Positions 61,517 to 64,000 of a DNA stretch of 64,000 bases are shown piece after piece. The notes below the pieces were generated by a model that saw only the letters and a program-made list of their open reading frames with translations, did not search any database and was not told where the DNA came from. The first letter of the stretch is position 1, and the number at the start of each line of letters is the position of its first letter. The stretch is from Bacillota bacterium (GTDB lineage: Bacteria > Bacillota > Clostridia > Lachnospirales > Lachnospiraceae): assembly GCA_023399055.1 (NCBI GenBank), contig JAEWQV010000014.1, forward strand, positions 620,001-684,000. The letters run 5' to 3'. The translations under genes and the position numbers were made by a program.

Positions 61517-64000
61517 TTACTTCAGTAGTCTGAACAGAATTACCGCAGCAGCAGCTCTGGATAATTTTGATGCAGGCTTAATCTTACCATTGTTACCTGT
61601 AACAATTCCACTCTTAACTAGTGTAGCAGCACTTTCCTTAGCATATACAGCAATCATTTCTTTATCGCTGAACTTGCTCAAGTCAGAAGCTGTACCTGCT
61701 GGTAAATCTTTTTTAACATAGTTCAGGGTTCTTGTAACCAGCACCATCATCTCCTGTCTTGTTATCGCTTTATCTGGAGAGAACTTACCATTATCCCCTG
61801 TTGCAATTCCAAGTTTCTTAGCTATACCAATTTCATTGTAGTATTTATGAGTTGCTTTTACATCACTAAAGTTTGAAGCTACTTTGCCTGACAATTCAAA
61901 GGCTTTCATAAGACTTGCAGTAAATTCTCCTCTGGTTATACTTCCTGAAGGATTGAATTTATCAGCTGAAGTACCTGTCAGTATACCTTTGGCCGCAACT
62001 GCTTCAATTGCTTTTTTTGCCCATTTATATTTTCCTATATCACTGAACGTACCAAGCTTAACCTCAACTTTATTGACCAGTTTAACCATTCCCCACTTGT
62101 CACGGCTGGAAGAATTAGAGGAACCACCACTCCATACATACTGTCCAACTCTTTTATCAACCTCACCGTTATCCAGCGCTATATCAAAACGCAATTGCCG
62201 TCCATCACCTATATTAGTTATATTGAGTCCTGAAAGCGGAATAGCAGCTTCTATCGTATATCCAGCTTTATCACTATCCATTTTGGTTACTAGTTCTACC
62301 TTTGGCTGTGGATTTTTATTGTTGTACCAAATGTAATTGCCATCCGCGGACCCTGATAATACCAGCTGGGAGTCAGTTACCTTGAGAGAGCCCGGACTTT
62401 CCAGCAATTGAGGACCTACAAACAATTCCAGTCCATCACCGTTCCACATCCAGTCACCTACATTGGGATTCTGCATTGGTGTTGGATCTTTGATATGAGC
62501 AAAAACATATAAATTATTATCATCCCAGGCTAAATCGATATCAGCAGATACATTTTCCACCTGCGCTCCTGTAACACGATCCGCATCCGTAATCTTAATG
62601 GTATCACCTGCTGGCCAGATAGTATCTTTACTTCCATCAATTGTTATTGTCCCTTCTGCCTTTGGTATTAAAGATTCCATCTGTGTTTTCTGAACCGGAG
62701 GATTTGGATTTTTAAGATAGTCATCTTCTCCCGTAATAATGTCATAAATATTATAATTTGTATCCATAACTGATTTCAGGAAGGTTTTATATGGTCTGTC
62801 AGCAACATTAAATAATCCGATACCTGCTGCTTCTCCCCCAACTCCCTGGAACCAGCGTCCGGTTGCAGCCTGGTCCATCATTTCAAACCAATGTGCTCCA
62901 ACTGCATAACCGGAAGCCGCAAGCTTTTCAACATAATATCTGTAATATAAGCCCTTTTCTGCTTCCGTATCGACACCGATACCCGGTGCGTCCAAGCCCT
63001 GGGTTGGTTCACTGAAGTGGAACTCCGTAATCATAATAGGTTTGTTTGCAGCCTCTGAAATTGCCTTAAGTCTTTCTAAGTCCACATCGTAGGTATAATA
63101 GTTATAAGATATAACATCCAGATACTGACCTGCTACTCTGCAAAGAGTATCTCTGATATCAGCTGTATCTGCAACATTTACAAAATAACGATCGCCCATC
63201 AACATATGATTAGGATCTACTTTTTTGAATTCCTCTGACAACATGCCATAGAATTTATGTAAATACTGTTCAAAAAATTCACCCATATCATCTGCAGCAA
63301 GGTCTGTATTAAGGGTGATGGCTACCTCCTTCATAGCATCAAAGCTCTCAAAATCTGAAGCCCATACTTTATTTAAAGCAGATATCTTCTTGTACTTTGC
63401 TTTCAGCATATCAATCAGTGCACCTTTTGTAGCTGATTCGCTGGCTTTCAAGCTTAGCACAGTTGCATCGAAGCTATGGTAGGGAAGTTCATTTCCGAAG
63501 AAATAACCCACTATTTTGGAATCATCCTTACGAGCAGGTACGTTATTTTTTATCAGCCATTGTTTTATGGCTTCTCTTGCTCCCTCTTTATAGGGATCAA
63601 ACAAGGTAGTGTTGCCTAGCTTATAGCCATCAGGTAGATATTGAAATGGAATTTCAGGAAAGCCGGTTTTATTGTTTTCCACAGATGGAGTTTCTGCGAA
63701 ACCACCTTCACTGGTAAAACCGAGCTTCTTTAATCGGTCAATCATTCTTGCATAATACTCATTCTGGTCAAATGCTTTGCCATATTTTTTAATTAAATTG
63801 GCAACATAAGGTGAGTAATATGCTGAATTGCCACCTAAGAAGGCACCTGTATAAATTCCTTCATTTTCAGGAATCCACTCATAGATTTGCTCTCTACCCT
63901 GTACCATGGTATAGGTTTCACCAGGTGAACCAGTACAGCAGGTTCCCAAACTAAAGTAGAGGTTACCCAACGGGTCTACCATTGCAAACTTTTCAGCTTC
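61517..64000 (-). CDS. SLH-anchored glycoside hydrolase with CBM9-like domain, 5' end outside the window
   Basis: At least 827 residues are visible; the frame is open to the window edge. A clan GH-A-like catalytic domain (about 1-450) has a candidate acid/base Glu in YFFGNELP and a nucleophile Glu in MITEFHFSEP, resembling agarase/beta-galactosidase-type folds. A CBM9-like domain (about 460-640; ITIDGSKDTIW, DLAWDDNNLYVFAHI) follows, then three SLH domains (about 650-827; KWAKKAIEAVAAKGILTG, ITRGEFTASLMKAF) that anchor the protein to the cell wall. Probably degrades an extracellular polysaccharide at the cell surface. Confidence 0.88.
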   Translation of the reverse strand, partial: EAEKFAMVDPLGNLYFSLGTCCTGSPGETYTMVQGREQIYEWIPENEGIYTGAFLGGNSAYYSPYVANLIKKYGKAFDQNEYYARMIDRLKKLGFTSEGGFAETPSVENNKTGFPEIPFQYLPDGYKLGNTTLFDPYKEGAREAIKQWLIKNNVPARKDDSKIVGYFFGNELPYHSFDATVLSLKASESATKGALIDMLKAKYKKISALNKVWASDFESFDAMKEVAITLNTDLAADDMGEFFEQYLHKFYGMLSEEFKKVDPNHMLMGDRYFVNVADTADIRDTLCRVAGQYLDVISYNYYTYDVDLERLKAISEAANKPIMITEFHFSEPTQGLDAPGIGVDTEAEKGLYYRYYVEKLAASGYAVGAHWFEMMDQAATGRWFQGVGGEAAGIGLFNVADRPYKTFLKSVMDTNYNIYDIITGEDDYLKNPNPPVQKTQMESLIPKAEGTITIDGSKDTIWPAGDTIKITDADRVTGAQVENVSADIDLAWDDNNLYVFAHIKDPTPMQNPNVGDWMWNGDGLELFVGPQLLESPGSLKVTDSQLVLSGSADGNYIWYNNKNPQPKVELVTKMDSDKAGYTIEAAIPLSGLNITNIGDGRQLRFDIALDNGEVDKRVGQYVWSGGSSNSSSRDKWGMVKLVNKVEVKLGTFSDIGKYKWAKKAIEAVAAKGILTGTSADKFNPSGSITRGEFTASLMKAFELSGKVASNFSDVKATHKYYNEIGIAKKLGIATGDNGKFSPDKAITRQEMMVLVTRTLNYVKKDLPAGTASDLSKFSDKEMIAVYAKESAATLVKSGIVTGNNGKIKPASKLSRAAAAVILFRLLK

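Overview
The window is low-GC DNA with strong AGGAGG-type ribosome binding sites. It carries many two-component and AraC regulators, chemotaxis proteins, c-di-GMP enzymes, a YtfQRT-YjfF-type sugar ABC transporter, an SLH-anchored glycoside hydrolase and ferredoxin/flavodoxin proteins. Together these suggest a motile, saccharolytic, anaerobic Clostridia chromosome, most like the Lachnospiraceae (Lachnoclostridium phytofermentans-like). I infer this from gene content only. I saw no rRNA, tRNA, CRISPR array, integrase or intact transposase.

Layout. 0-2.4 kb: the 5' end of a PucR-like regulator gene, an orphan 53-aa gene with its own promoter and terminator, an unknown 188-aa gene, and an operon of a Ser-Arg dipeptide repeat peptide followed by a Ser/Thr kinase. 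2.4-8.4 kb: signalling genes on the minus strand (MCP, CheV, LytTR response regulator, AgrC-like kinase, a 35-aa micro-ORF, EAL phosphodiesterase). 8.8-13.5 kb: one giant cell-surface protein. 13.7-16.8 kb: a 7TMR-DISM kinase with a SARP-type response regulator. 17-26.4 kb: a YesN/YesM pair, a YtfQ-like lipoprotein and a complete YtfQRT-YjfF-like sugar importer. 26.5-33.6 kb: an AraC regulator divergent from an epoxide hydrolase, a small zinc-ribbon protein, AraC/GyrI-like regulators, a GNAT and asparagine synthetase AsnA. 33.7-44 kb: a diguanylate cyclase and housekeeping or redox genes (2-hydroxyacid dehydrogenase, MBL hydrolase, methyladenine glycosylase, flavodoxin-ferredoxin, nitroreductase, TetR), a YczE-like protein, a P-loop kinase, and a permease with a DUF362 lipoprotein. 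44.2-49.3 kb: an OmpR-type two-component pair, AAC(3)- and APH-like enzymes and a coiled-coil protein.

49.5-54 kb is the most unusual part. Single genes (GIY-YIG protein, GNAT, small unknown, DUF89, GyrI-like, MsrA) all lie on the minus strand. Just after most stop codons sits a copy of a short conserved sequence, AACTTCCCATTATRTTTATAA on the coding strand. Six copies delimit one-gene units, which looks like an integron-type or otherwise mobile gene-cassette array with no integrase in view. Two units carry single-base poly-A frameshifts just after the start codon.

54.3-64 kb: two small unknown genes, a DrrAB-like ABC exporter, a Cys-rich KTR protein, a PadR/DUF1048 operon with a clear promoter and operator, RecD2 helicase, and a 5'-truncated (by the window edge) glycoside hydrolase with CBM9-like and three SLH domains. 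A dispersed element of about 110 bp occurs at both ends of the window (519-632 and 57353-57456), each copy directly after a terminator T-tract.
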